Assembly: GCF_900115475.1 (NCBI RefSeq)
Contig: NZ_FOWP01000017.1
Location: 41,315 to 105,314, forward strand
Length of the DNA: 64,000 nt
Direction: 5' to 3'
From: Ectopseudomonas composti
GTDB lineage: Bacteria; Pseudomonadota; Gammaproteobacteria; Pseudomonadales; Pseudomonadaceae
Made by a program: the position numbers and the translations under genes. Of the stretch, positions 41,594 to 50,376 are shown piece by piece; position 1 is the stretch's first letter, and each line of letters begins with the position of its first letter. The notes beneath the pieces were generated by a model. That model was not told the origin of the DNA. It did no database searches and saw only the letters and a program-made list of their open reading frames with translations.

Positions 41594-42442
41594 ATGCAAT
41601 CCAACAACAACTCCAAGACGCAGGCACCTCGCATGGTCAACGGCTCTACAGAACTGGTCGCGATCGTCGGCTCGCCCATCGCCCAGGTCAAATCCCCGGA
41701 AAACTTCAATCGCTGGTTCGAAGATAACGCCCTGAACCGGGTGATGCTGCCAATCGACATCGGCGCCCAGGCACTTTCCTCCTTCATCGACACCCTGCGT
41801 GGCTGGCAGAACCTGCGCGGTTGCGTGGTCACCATTCCCTACAAGCAGCAGGTGGTCGAGCATCTCGACGAACTCAGTGAACGCGCCCGTGCCCTGCGTT
41901 CGGTCAACGTGATTCGCCGCGAGGCTGACGGCCGTCTGATCGGCGATAACGTCGACGGCGAAGGTTTCCTAAACGCCGGCCGCCAGCAGGGCTTCGAAGC
42001 CAAGGGCAAGCGTGCGCTGGTCATTGGTGCCGGCGGCGTTGGTAGCGCCATCGCCTATTCGCTGTGCCAGGCCGGTGTCTTTGCCCTGAGCCTGTCCGAC
42101 GTCAACCATGAGCGCGTGGAGGCCCTGGCGCAACTGCTGCGCAACGCCTTCCCCGAGCTGCCGATCAGCACCCGAGTCGACAGCCTGAGCGCGTTCGACC
42201 TGATCGCCAACGCATCCCCGGTGGGCATGGGCGACAGCGGCGAGTTGCCGCTGCCGGAGGCTCTTCTACAGAGTCTGCCGGCCAGCGCACACGTCGCCGA
42301 TGTGGTGACCGCCCCTGAAATCACGCCCCTGCTGACCTTGGCCAAGGCCCGTGGCTGCAGCATCCAGACCGGCCCGCAGATGGCTCTGGCCCAGGCCGGC
42401 AATCTCGGCCATTTCATGGGCGCGACCGCGCTGGTTCTGTGA
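41594..42442 (+). CDS. Shikimate dehydrogenase family protein (second paralogue)
   Basis: A 282-aa AroE-fold enzyme. Substrate domain SPIAQVKSPENFNRWFEDN, with the catalytic lysine in VVTIPYKQQVVEHLDELSER; the S of the usual S-x-S-P-x-x-H is replaced. The dinucleotide-binding motif is ALVIGAGGVGSAIAYSLCQA and the C-terminal QMALAQAGNLGHFMG is family-typical. It sits immediately upstream of the flavoprotein gene (10-base gap), so its substrate may be a hydroaromatic acid other than shikimate. Confidence 0.83.
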   Translation: MQSNNNSKTQAPRMVNGSTELVAIVGSPIAQVKSPENFNRWFEDNALNRVMLPIDIGAQALSSFIDTLRGWQNLRGCVVTIPYKQQVVEHLDELSERARALRSVNVIRREADGRLIGDNVDGEGFLNAGRQQGFEAKGKRALVIGAGGVGSAIAYSLCQAGVFALSLSDVNHERVEALAQLLRNAFPELPISTRVDSLSAFDLIANASPVGMGDSGELPLPEALLQSLPASAHVADVVTAPEITPLLTLAKARGCSIQTGPQMALAQAGNLGHFMGATALVL

Positions 42443-42452
42443 GGAGAACGAG

Positions 42453-44195
42453 ATGAACGCTGCCATTCAAACTGCCACAACTCAAACCACTGCAAGCAAC
42501 GCGCAGGTCTACGACTTGATCGTACTGGGCAGCGGCGCCGCCGGTTTTGCCGCCGCCACGACCGCCGCCTGTCGTGGCCTCAAGGTGCTGATCGTCGAGA
42601 AAGCCTCCACCTTCGGTGGCACTTCGGCGATTTCCGGTGGTGCCGTATGGATCTATGGCACCGACCAAGCCAAGGCCGCAGGCGCCAAGGACAGCGCCGA
42701 GGCGATGCGCAGCTACTTGCAGCACGTGATCGGCGCTGGCTACGACCCTGAACTGGTCGACGCCTTCATCGAGCGTGGCCCTGAAGCAATGCGCTGGCTA
42801 CATGCCAACACCGAGCTGAGCTACAGCCTGCGCCCACATTCACCGGACTATTACCCCGACGCCCCCGGCGGCACCGAGCGCGGCCGCGCGCTGGAAATCG
42901 ATGAGTACGACGGCAATCGCCTGGGCGAGCACTTCGCCAGACTGCGCATGCCACCACCGGGCATGCTGCTGTTCGGCGGCATGATGGTGAACCGCGTCGA
43001 CATCCAGCATTTTCTCAGTTTCCGTCGCTCGCCCGTCTCGCTGTGGCACTGCATCAAGCTGATGAGCCGCTACGCGCTGGATCGCATGCGCCACCCGCGC
43101 GGTACTCGCCTGACCACCGGTAATGCACTGATCGCGCGCCTGGCCACCACCGCGTTCGCCAATGGCGTGGAACTGTGGCTGGACAGCCAGGCGCAGGAGC
43201 TGATCATCGAGGACGGCGCCGTGCGCGGCGCCCGCATCACTCGCGACAGTCGCACGCAGGACGTGCGCTCGCGTGGCGGTGTGGTCTGCGCCATGGGTGG
43301 TTTTGCCGCCAGCGCCATGGCCGCCAACTTCCGCCCACCCAGCCCCGATCCGCACCTGAGCATGTCGCCGTCCAGCAACATCGGCGACGGGTTGCGCCTG
43401 GGCGCAGCGGCCAATGCCGCAGTCGGCGAGGATCTGGCGGCGAATTTCTTCTGGGCTCCGGTTTCCGAGGCGGTGCATGCCAACGGCGAGCGCGAGCGCT
43501 TCCCACATCTGGTGACCGACCGTGCCAAGCCGGGCGTGATCGCTGTCAACCAGGCCGCAGAGCGCTTCGTCAACGAGTCCAACTCCTACCACCACTTCGT
43601 GCAGACCATGTTCGCCACTGGCAACACCCGTTGCTGGCTGATCTGCGATGCCACCGCGATGAACAGCTATGGCATGGGCCTGGCTCGCCCTAGTCCGGTA
43701 GACAACAGCGCACTGATTGCTTCCGGCTACCTCAAGCAGGGCAAGACCATCGAGCAACTGGCGCAGACCATTGGCTTGAACCCACTCGCTCTGCGCCAGA
43801 CCCTGGAGCGCTACAACAATGACGCTCGCCAAGGCATCGACCGTGCGTTCGAAAAAGGCGGCAACAGCTACAACCGCTACATGGGTGACCCATCCCGCCG
43901 CCCGAATCCGTGCCTGGCGCCGCTGGAGCGCGGCCCGTTCTACGCCATCGCCATCCATACCGGTGACCTCGGCTCGGCACGCGGCCTGCGTACCGACCGT
44001 TTCGCCAACGTACTGGACAACCACGGCAAGCCCATCGAAGGCCTATACGCCGGCGGCAACGACATGAACTCGATCATGGACGGCACCTACCCCGGCCCCG
44101 GCATCACCCTTGGCCCAGGCCTGACCTTTGGCTACATCGCCGCCACCCATATCGCCGAGCGCCTCGCCTCGGCCACCACGACGCCCAAGGAGTAA
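42453..44195 (+). CDS. 3-ketosteroid-dehydrogenase-like FAD flavoprotein
   Basis: A 580-aa flavoprotein of the FAD_binding_2 / fumarate reductase-KstD group. The N-terminal Rossmann motif is YDLIVLGSGAAGFAAATTAA followed by EKASTFGGTSAISGGAVWIY; the C-terminal FAD motif is AGGNDMNSIMDGTYPGPGIT. No signal peptide, so cytoplasmic. Members introduce a C=C bond next to a ketone or reduce it. In this cluster it may dehydrogenate a ring ketone derived from a hydroaromatic acid. Start at GAGGAGAACG-ATG; the frame upstream belongs to the preceding gene. Confidence 0.85.
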   Translation: MNAAIQTATTQTTASNAQVYDLIVLGSGAAGFAAATTAACRGLKVLIVEKASTFGGTSAISGGAVWIYGTDQAKAAGAKDSAEAMRSYLQHVIGAGYDPELVDAFIERGPEAMRWLHANTELSYSLRPHSPDYYPDAPGGTERGRALEIDEYDGNRLGEHFARLRMPPPGMLLFGGMMVNRVDIQHFLSFRRSPVSLWHCIKLMSRYALDRMRHPRGTRLTTGNALIARLATTAFANGVELWLDSQAQELIIEDGAVRGARITRDSRTQDVRSRGGVVCAMGGFAASAMAANFRPPSPDPHLSMSPSSNIGDGLRLGAAANAAVGEDLAANFFWAPVSEAVHANGERERFPHLVTDRAKPGVIAVNQAAERFVNESNSYHHFVQTMFATGNTRCWLICDATAMNSYGMGLARPSPVDNSALIASGYLKQGKTIEQLAQTIGLNPLALRQTLERYNNDARQGIDRAFEKGGNSYNRYMGDPSRRPNPCLAPLERGPFYAIAIHTGDLGSARGLRTDRFANVLDNHGKPIEGLYAGGNDMNSIMDGTYPGPGITLGPGLTFGYIAATHIAERLASATTTPKE

Positions 44196-44198
44196 TTC

Positions 44199-44519
44199 AT
44201 GTTCTACGAAATGCGCACCTACACCCTCAAGCCCACCTGCATGGCCGATTGGCTGGCGCTGTACCAGAGCGATGCGCTGGCCGTGCAGACCGAGCACCTG
44301 GGGCAACTCGTCGGTTTCTTCACCACCGAGTTCGGCGAGGCCAACCAGGTGGTGCACATCTGGGCCTACGACAGCCTCGACGATCGCAGCAAGCGCCGCG
44401 CCGCCATGGCCGCCGACCCACGCTGGGCCGCCTTCGGCCGCAAGAACAAGGAACTGGACGCGGTGGTCACCCTGGAGTCGCGCATCCTGCGACCGACCGG
44501 GTTCTCGCCCCTGCAGTGA
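44199..44519 (+). CDS. NIPSNAP-family protein
   Basis: A 106-aa ferredoxin-like dimeric alpha-beta-barrel protein: MFYEMRTYTLKPTCMADWLA, HLGQLVGFFTTEFGEANQVV, HIWAYDSLDDRSKRRAAMAA. NIPSNAP proteins often accompany catabolic flavoenzymes without a defined role. It begins three bases after the flavoprotein stop and is followed by a hairpin and a second flavoprotein. Confidence 0.9.
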   Translation: MFYEMRTYTLKPTCMADWLALYQSDALAVQTEHLGQLVGFFTTEFGEANQVVHIWAYDSLDDRSKRRAAMAADPRWAAFGRKNKELDAVVTLESRILRPTGFSPLQ

Positions 44520-44548
44520 CCTGACCTAGCTCCGTACCCCCTACAAAC

Positions 44549-44568
44549 GCAGGCGCCACGGCGCCTGC
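44549..44568 (+). other. Intergenic mRNA hairpin
   Basis: GCAGGCGCC and GGCGCCTGC form a perfect 9-bp stem with a 2-base loop between the NIPSNAP gene and the second flavoprotein. No T-run, so it may set mRNA processing or expression ratio. Confidence 0.45.
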
Positions 44569-44585
44569 GCAGGACTCGCTCGCCC

Positions 44586-46352
44586 ATGCAAAACGACAAG
44601 ACCAAGCAGGCTACGCGTACGCTCGATTGTGACGTGCTGGTGATCGGCTCCGGCGCTGCCGGGCTGACGACGGCAGTAACTGCGGCAGAGCACGGTTTGA
44701 GCGTGGTGGTTGCGGAAAAAGCCGAGCAGCTTGGCGGCACCAGCGCCTGGTCCGGTGGCTGGTTGTGGGTACCGCGTAACCCGTTGGCCCAGGCCGAAGG
44801 GCTGATCGAAGAAAGCGATGCGCCAGAGCGCTACCTGCGCGAGCAGACCCATCGCCAGCGACTCGACGCGCTTCAGCAGGCTTACCTGCAACGCGGCCCG
44901 GAAATGGTCGAGTTCTTCCAGAACCGTACCGCCGTGCAGTTCTACTCCGGCAGCCGCATGCCGGACATGCGCGATGGCGATGGTGCGGCAGCCGGCGGTC
45001 GCTCATTGTGTGCGCAGCCTTTCGACGGTCGTCTGCTCGGCGATGCCCTGCAAAGGATGCGCGCCCCGCTGGATATCGTCAGCCTGTTCGGCATGGGTAT
45101 CGCCGGCGGCGCCGACATGGCCGCGTTCTTCAACGCTCGCCGCTCGCTACGCGCCGCGTTGCATGTTGCTGGTCGCCTGCTGCGCCATCTGCGCGACTAC
45201 CTGCTGCATGGCCGCGGTATGCAATTGGTCAACGGCAACGCGCTGGTGGCGCGCCTGCTGCGCAGCGCCCTGGATCGCCAGGTCGAACTGCTCAGCGGCT
45301 GCCCCGCACGCCACCTGCTGCACGCCAACGGCCGGGTCTACGGCGCAGTGTTGCAACAGGCGCAGGGCGATCTGCAGGTCAATGCACGACGTGGTGTGGT
45401 GCTGGCCTGTGGTGGCTTTCCCCATGATCGCCAGCGCATCGCACAACTGATCGCGCACGCCCCCACCGGCACCGAGCATCACAGTGCCGCCCCAGCAGAG
45501 AACAGTGGTGATGGCCTGCACCTGGGCGAAGCTGTGGGCGCCGTGGTCGCTGCTGACCTGGCACATGCCGGCGCCTGGGCACCGGTCTCGCGCGTGCCTC
45601 GTCGCGATGGCAGCATCGGCAATTTCCCGCATTTGGTCGACCGGGCCAAACCGGGCTTTATCGCAGTTCGCCGCGACGGCAAGCGCTTCACCAACGAGGC
45701 CGACTGTTACCACGACTTCATGAACGCGCTGATCGAGGCCACGCCCGCAGACGAGCCCATAGAGGCCTGGCTGATCTGCGACGCCAGGGCGCGCTGGCGC
45801 TACGGCATTGGCTGGGCCAAACCGCTGCCATTCAGCGATGCCCATTATCAGCGCTGCGGCTACCTGCATAGCGGCGCCAACAGCGCCGAACTCGCGGCCC
45901 GCTGCGCCATCGATGCACCGGCACTGCAAGCCACGCTCGAGCGTTTCAATCGCTTCGCCAGCCAGGGCGAGGACCCTGACTTCCAGCGCGGCCGCTCGGC
46001 CTACAACCGCGCCCAGGGCGAGGTGCTGCAGCAGCCCAACCCGTCACTGCGCGCCCTGCGCGGACGCCTTTATGCGGTGAAGTTGCACCCCGGCAGCCTG
46101 GGCACCTTCGCTGGCCTGCGCACCGATGCCGACGCACGCGTTCTGGATGCCAGCGGCCACCCCATCACCGGCCTGTTCGCCGTGGGCAACGACATGAACA
46201 GCGTGATGGCCGGCTATTACCCCAGTGGCGGCATCACCCTCGGTCCCGCGCTGACCTTCGGCTACCTCGCCGGCCTGGCCCTGGCCGATGACAGCACATC
46301 GCACCAAACGACCCGTCCCGTCCCCACACAACAGGAGGTTCAGGTGCTGTAG
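44586..46352 (+). CDS. Second KstD-like FAD flavoprotein
   Basis: A 588-aa flavoprotein of the same group as the protein at 42453, sharing CDVLVIGSGAAGLTTAVTAA, EKAEQLGGTSAWSGGWLWVP and the C-terminal AVGNDMNSVMAGYYPSGGIT. The middle (catalytic) domain differs strongly between the two, so they are unlikely to be redundant. Two such desaturases acting in turn are known in cyclohexanecarboxylate aromatisation to 4-hydroxybenzoate, which makes pobA in the same cluster interesting. No strong ribosome binding site is visible before the ATG. Confidence 0.83.
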   Translation: MQNDKTKQATRTLDCDVLVIGSGAAGLTTAVTAAEHGLSVVVAEKAEQLGGTSAWSGGWLWVPRNPLAQAEGLIEESDAPERYLREQTHRQRLDALQQAYLQRGPEMVEFFQNRTAVQFYSGSRMPDMRDGDGAAAGGRSLCAQPFDGRLLGDALQRMRAPLDIVSLFGMGIAGGADMAAFFNARRSLRAALHVAGRLLRHLRDYLLHGRGMQLVNGNALVARLLRSALDRQVELLSGCPARHLLHANGRVYGAVLQQAQGDLQVNARRGVVLACGGFPHDRQRIAQLIAHAPTGTEHHSAAPAENSGDGLHLGEAVGAVVAADLAHAGAWAPVSRVPRRDGSIGNFPHLVDRAKPGFIAVRRDGKRFTNEADCYHDFMNALIEATPADEPIEAWLICDARARWRYGIGWAKPLPFSDAHYQRCGYLHSGANSAELAARCAIDAPALQATLERFNRFASQGEDPDFQRGRSAYNRAQGEVLQQPNPSLRALRGRLYAVKLHPGSLGTFAGLRTDADARVLDASGHPITGLFAVGNDMNSVMAGYYPSGGITLGPALTFGYLAGLALADDSTSHQTTRPVPTQQEVQVL

Positions 46353-46446
46353 CAGGGTGCCTCGCATGCTCTCGACTCACCTGCAAGACAAGGTACGCCC
46401 CGGCCTGAACAGGGGTTCACAACAACAACCGATGGAGAACATCCAC

Positions 46447-47448
46447 ATGCTCAAATCCCTACTGACCGGCGCCGCTCTCGGACTCGGCGCCATCACCATG
46501 GCCCTGCCGGCTCACGCCGCCTACCCCGAACGCAGCATCCAGGCCGTCGTCCCATGGGGCGCAGGGGGCGCCACCGACAACGTGATGCGCAGCTTGAGCG
46601 CCCATGTCGAGAAAGAACTCGGCACCAAGCTGGTCATCACCAACCGTCCTGGCGGCACCGCGCTCATCGGTGGCACCTACGTCAGACAACAACGCCCCAA
46701 CGGCTATACCCTGCTGCTGGGCGCGGAGAACCCACAGTTGTACCAGGTGATGGAGCTGGCCGACTTCGATTACAGCGCCTTCTACCCGGTCAACATCATC
46801 GCCCAGAACAACGTCCTGATCGCCGTTAAGGCCGACAGCCCATGGCAAACCATGGACGACCTGCTCAATGCCATTCGCAAGGGCGAGGGCAATATACGCA
46901 TGGGCAGTACCGGCGTTGGAGCGCTGCAAAACACCGTGTTCTCGATGTTCCGCGCGGTAGAAGATCTGAAAGTACGGGAAGTGAATTTCCAGGGCGAAGG
47001 CCCGATCGTCAGCGCTCTGCTCGGCGGTCATATCGACTTCACCCCGCTGTCCTTCGCCGCTAGTAAGGAAATGGTCGCCTCGGGCAAATTCCGCGCCCTG
47101 GCGGTCTTCGCCAGCGACGAGTTACCGGAGCTGCCAGGCGTGGAGCCGATCACCAAGACCTTGCCGAATCTGGCCCAGTACCTGCCATGGGGCCCGTTCT
47201 ATGGCGTGTTCGTCCACAAGGACACCCCGGACGAAATCAAGCAGACACTGGTCAAGGCTTACGCCAATGCGGTGGCAAGCGATGACTACCAGGCGTTCCT
47301 GAAGAATTTCGGCGCCAAGACCCTGAATATCCACGGCGCCGAAGCTGACGCCTTCCTCAAGCGCTGGCAGTCGGTCACCACCTGGTCGATGTACAAGGCC
47401 AAGGCCGTGGCCATTTCACCAGAGTCGGTTGGTATCGCGCAGCCATAA
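46447..47448 (+). CDS. TctC/Bug-family periplasmic solute-binding protein (orphan)
   Basis: A 333-aa secreted binding protein with signal peptide MLKSLLTGAALGLGAITMAL (cleavage after AHA). Family motifs: RSIQAVVPWGAGGATDNVMR, PGGTALIGGTYVRQQRPNGY and the C-terminal LKRWQSVTTWSMYKAK. No TctA/TctB genes adjoin it. It is a close paralogue of the protein at 56992, including the untranslated leader. I start at the second ATG (GGAG upstream) in both. It may feed the TctAB pair at 54925-56923. Confidence 0.88.
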   Translation: MLKSLLTGAALGLGAITMALPAHAAYPERSIQAVVPWGAGGATDNVMRSLSAHVEKELGTKLVITNRPGGTALIGGTYVRQQRPNGYTLLLGAENPQLYQVMELADFDYSAFYPVNIIAQNNVLIAVKADSPWQTMDDLLNAIRKGEGNIRMGSTGVGALQNTVFSMFRAVEDLKVREVNFQGEGPIVSALLGGHIDFTPLSFAASKEMVASGKFRALAVFASDELPELPGVEPITKTLPNLAQYLPWGPFYGVFVHKDTPDEIKQTLVKAYANAVASDDYQAFLKNFGAKTLNIHGAEADAFLKRWQSVTTWSMYKAKAVAISPESVGIAQP

Positions 47449-47455
47449 CCCATGA

Positions 47456-47490
47456 AAAAGCCCCCTGACGATGACGTGGCAGGGGGCTTT
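47456..47490. terminator. Bidirectional terminator
   Basis: AAAGCCCCCTG and CAGGGGGCTTT flank a 12-base loop, with A-run and T-run on the two sides, so it works for both the TctC gene and the convergent TetR gene. Confidence 0.85.
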
Positions 47491-47511
47491 CGTATCAGGT
47501 TTCCGCACGAA

Positions 47512-48183
47512 CTAACGCTGCACGTAGCGCAGCACAGCCTCACAAATCATCTCTTTGTGACGCTGCTTGATCTCATCACCCTGAAAATCGATGGCAAAAA
47601 TATGCCCGAAGGTATGCCTGTTCGATACGCGGTAGAAACAGAACGAGCTCATCAGCAGGTGCACGTCCAGTACGTCGATGTTGGAACGGAACACGCCTTC
47701 CTGCTCGCCACGACGAATGGTTTTGCCGAGGGTGTCGAGCACCACGTTGCTCATCTGACGGATGGCAGGCGACTGTTTGACGTACTCGCCGTAGTGGATG
47801 TTCTCGATGCTGACGATGCGTACGAAATCGACATTGCGGTCATGGTGGTCGAAGGTGAATTCCACCAGGCGACGGATCGCCAGAGCCGGAGGCAGCGACG
47901 CCAGATCGAGCCGGCTCTCGGTGCCGCGAATATCGCCGTAGAGCTTGATCAGAACCTCGAGATAGAGCTGCTCCTTGCTGCCGAAGTAGTAATAGATCAT
48001 CCGCTTCGAGGTGTCGGTACGCTCGGCGATGGCATCCACCCGCGCGCCCGAGAGGCCCTGTTGGACAAACTCGGTGATAGCCGCCTGGAGAATGCTCTCG
48101 CGGGTCTTCTCAGGGTTGTTCTTGCGCGCCTTGCGCACCGCTCCCGATGGGGCGGAGGCAAGGCCTACGGCTGCTTCAGTCAT
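47512..48183 (-). CDS. TetR-family regulator
   Basis: A 223-aa TetR/AcrR regulator with a basic N-terminal tail and helix-turn-helix at about residues 25-70 (RESILQAAITEFVQQGLSGA, RVDAIAERTDTSKRMIYYYF). The ligand domain has the TetR_C pattern SIENIHYGEYVKQSP. It sits between the orphan TctC and quiC. The dyad AAC-NN-GTT upstream of aroQ, quiC and the TctBA operon is of TetR type and could be its operator, although none lies at its own promoter. Confidence 0.87.
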   Translation of the reverse strand: MTEAAVGLASAPSGAVRKARKNNPEKTRESILQAAITEFVQQGLSGARVDAIAERTDTSKRMIYYYFGSKEQLYLEVLIKLYGDIRGTESRLDLASLPPALAIRRLVEFTFDHHDRNVDFVRIVSIENIHYGEYVKQSPAIRQMSNVVLDTLGKTIRRGEQEGVFRSNIDVLDVHLLMSSFCFYRVSNRHTFGHIFAIDFQGDEIKQRHKEMICEAVLRYVQR

Positions 48184-48281
48184 ACGGCAATGATCTTTTT
48201 ATAGGTATGGATGGAACGAATTATGGCAGGCCGCACAGTCTCTGGGCAGCGTCGCCCTGTCGGGACAGCGCTGCCTCACAG

Positions 48282-50189
48282 TCAGAGCCTTGGTTTCTTC
48301 ATCGAACCACTGCGCGCCTTGGCCATGGCCGCCAGGCGCACCGCGACATTGGCCGCGCCATAGCCGACATAACCATTCTTGCGCTGAATGATTTCGAAGA
48401 AGAAGCGTTCTTCGAACGGCTCGGTGTAAACATGAAACAGCTCGCCACCCTGAGCATCGCGGTCGTAAAGCACGTTGTAGTAGGCCAACTCGCTGAGGAA
48501 CTCATCGTCGAAATCGAAGCGCGCGGCCAGATCGTCGTAGTAGTTCAGCGGGATTTCCAGCAGCGGCACACCCGCCTCTTTGGCCCGTGCCACTTCGGCG
48601 AAGATGTCCTCACAGGAGAACGCGATATGGTGCACACCAGAGCCCTGGTAGCTGGACAGCGCATGGGCGATGGCAGTGTTGCGGTTCTCCGAGATGTTCA
48701 GCGGCAGGCGGATCGAGCTGCAACGGCTACGGATCGCGCGACTCTTCACCAAGCCGTAGGGATCCGGCAGCACCACTTCATCATCGGCCTCGAAGTCGAG
48801 CAGGCTCTTGTAGAACAGCACCCAGCTATCCATGGAGTCAGCCGGCAGCGCCAAGGCCATGTGGTCGATGCGCTGCAGGCCGCCGCTGGCTTCCGCACTG
48901 GCATCCAGGCTGAAGTCGGTGTCATAGATGGTCTGCCCTTCTCCTGCCTGCTCCACCAGGTAGATCAGGCTGCCATCCGGCGCACGCACCGCTGGAATCT
49001 CACGTTCGTTGGGCCCGACCAGACCACGATAGGGCTGGCCGTGATAATCGCAGGCGCGCTGCAGCGCCTCGGCGCCATCCCTGACCCGCAATGCCGTGGC
49101 ACACAGTGACGGGCCATGGGACGCGAAGAAATTGTGCGCGAACGAATAGGGTTCGGCATTGAGCACGATGTTGATATCGCCCTGGCGCAGCAGGCTGACA
49201 TCCTTGGAGCGGTGCTGGCCGGCGTGGGCGAAGCCAAGGCGCTCCAGCCAGCCGGCCAGGCGTGCACCAACCGCCTCATCGACGGCGAACTCGAGAAACT
49301 CCACACCATCGTAACGGTGCGCCGAAGGCGGCGTGAACAGCACGCCCGGCTCGATGCTCACACCCTCTTTTTCCAGGCGCTTGTGGGTTTTCTCTTCCAG
49401 ATAGAGCAGCGAACGCAGGCCGTCAGCGGCGTTCTGTCGAGTCGGCGCAGCACGGAAGCCATCGTTGAAGATTTCCAACGACAACGGGCCGCGATAACCG
49501 GTGCGCAGGATCGGCGCGAGGAAACCCGCCAGGTCGAACTCGCCCTGCCCAGGGAAGCAGCGGAAGTGGCGGCTCCACTCCAGCACGTCCATCGCCAGGA
49601 TCGGCGCATCGGCCATCTGCACGAAGAAGATCTTGTCACCGGGAATCTCGGCGATGGCGCTCGGGTCACCCTTGAGCGACAGGGTATGGAAGCTGTCGAG
49701 GATCATCCCGACGGCCGAATGATCGGCCTGTCGCACCAGGTTCCACACCTGCTGATAGGTGTTGACGTGGCGTCCCCAGGCCAGCGCCTCGTAGCCGATA
49801 CGCAGACCGCGCGCACCGGCGCGTTCGCCCAGCAGGCGCAGGTCGTCGATGAGAATTTCGTCATCGCCCAGCGAGTCGGCGGCGACGTTGCTGCACACCA
49901 GCACCAGGTCGGTGCCCAGCTCTTGCATCAGGTCGAATTTGCGCTCGGCGCGATCGATATTGCGCTGCAAGCGATCACGGCGGCACCCTTCGAAATCGCG
50001 GAAGGGCTGGAACAGGGTGATGGCGATGCCAAGGTCAGCGCAACGCTTGCGAATCTCGGTCGGGCTGCCGTCGTAATAGAGCAGGTCGTTCTCGAAGATT
50101 TCCACACCGTCGAAACCGGCCGCGGCGATGGCTTCGAGTTTCTCGGGCAGGGTACCGCTAAGGGAAACGGTGGCAATTGAACGCTGCAT
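48282..50189 (-). CDS. quiC: 3-dehydroshikimate dehydratase (QuiC type)
   Basis: A 635-aa two-domain enzyme. N-terminal AP-endonuclease-2-like TIM barrel (residues 1-270): SIATVSLSGTLPEKLEAIAA, GFDGVEIFENDLLYYDG, VGMILDSFHTLSLKGDP, then FFVQMADAP. C-terminal vicinal-oxygen-chelate domains like 4-hydroxyphenylpyruvate dioxygenase (YDGVEFLEFAVDEAVGARLA, RIDHMALALPADSMDS, GVHHIAFSCEDIF). This fused form converts 3-dehydroshikimate to protocatechuate. Start at MQRSIATVSL with CGGAG upstream. Operators lie about 170 bases upstream. Confidence 0.92.
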   Translation of the reverse strand: MQRSIATVSLSGTLPEKLEAIAAAGFDGVEIFENDLLYYDGSPTEIRKRCADLGIAITLFQPFRDFEGCRRDRLQRNIDRAERKFDLMQELGTDLVLVCSNVAADSLGDDEILIDDLRLLGERAGARGLRIGYEALAWGRHVNTYQQVWNLVRQADHSAVGMILDSFHTLSLKGDPSAIAEIPGDKIFFVQMADAPILAMDVLEWSRHFRCFPGQGEFDLAGFLAPILRTGYRGPLSLEIFNDGFRAAPTRQNAADGLRSLLYLEEKTHKRLEKEGVSIEPGVLFTPPSAHRYDGVEFLEFAVDEAVGARLAGWLERLGFAHAGQHRSKDVSLLRQGDINIVLNAEPYSFAHNFFASHGPSLCATALRVRDGAEALQRACDYHGQPYRGLVGPNEREIPAVRAPDGSLIYLVEQAGEGQTIYDTDFSLDASAEASGGLQRIDHMALALPADSMDSWVLFYKSLLDFEADDEVVLPDPYGLVKSRAIRSRCSSIRLPLNISENRNTAIAHALSSYQGSGVHHIAFSCEDIFAEVARAKEAGVPLLEIPLNYYDDLAARFDFDDEFLSELAYYNVLYDRDAQGGELFHVYTEPFEERFFFEIIQRKNGYVGYGAANVAVRLAAMAKARSGSMKKPRL

Positions 50190-50340
50190 AGACGGCTCCG
50201 GGCTGAGGCGGCGCCGTGGAGGGCAAAGTGAGGGAGGCGAGACGCGCTCATGAGCCCTCACTTAGCCGGTTGGTCGGCGCTCATGGATTGTTCGTAGCCT
50301 GGATTATTGGCAAGGGCGGACATATCGGCAATTCAAAATG

Positions 50341-50374
50341 AACGAACCAGTTAGTTTTCGTTCGATTATCGAAC
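50341..50374 (-). promoter_or_regulatory. quiC control region with two operator motifs
   Basis: AACGAACCAGTTAGT (50341-50355, dyad AC-N-AAC-NN-GTT-N-GT) is followed after four bases by the near-perfect palindrome GTTCGATTATCGAAC (50360-50374). Both recur upstream of the TctBA operon at 54491-54528. The second matches the PcaR-type IclR site. Confidence 0.7.
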
Positions 50375-50376
50375 AC

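Noticed and set aside
49116..50180. A 354-codon plus-strand frame inside quiC
   Set aside because: Antisense to a clearly conserved two-domain enzyme.
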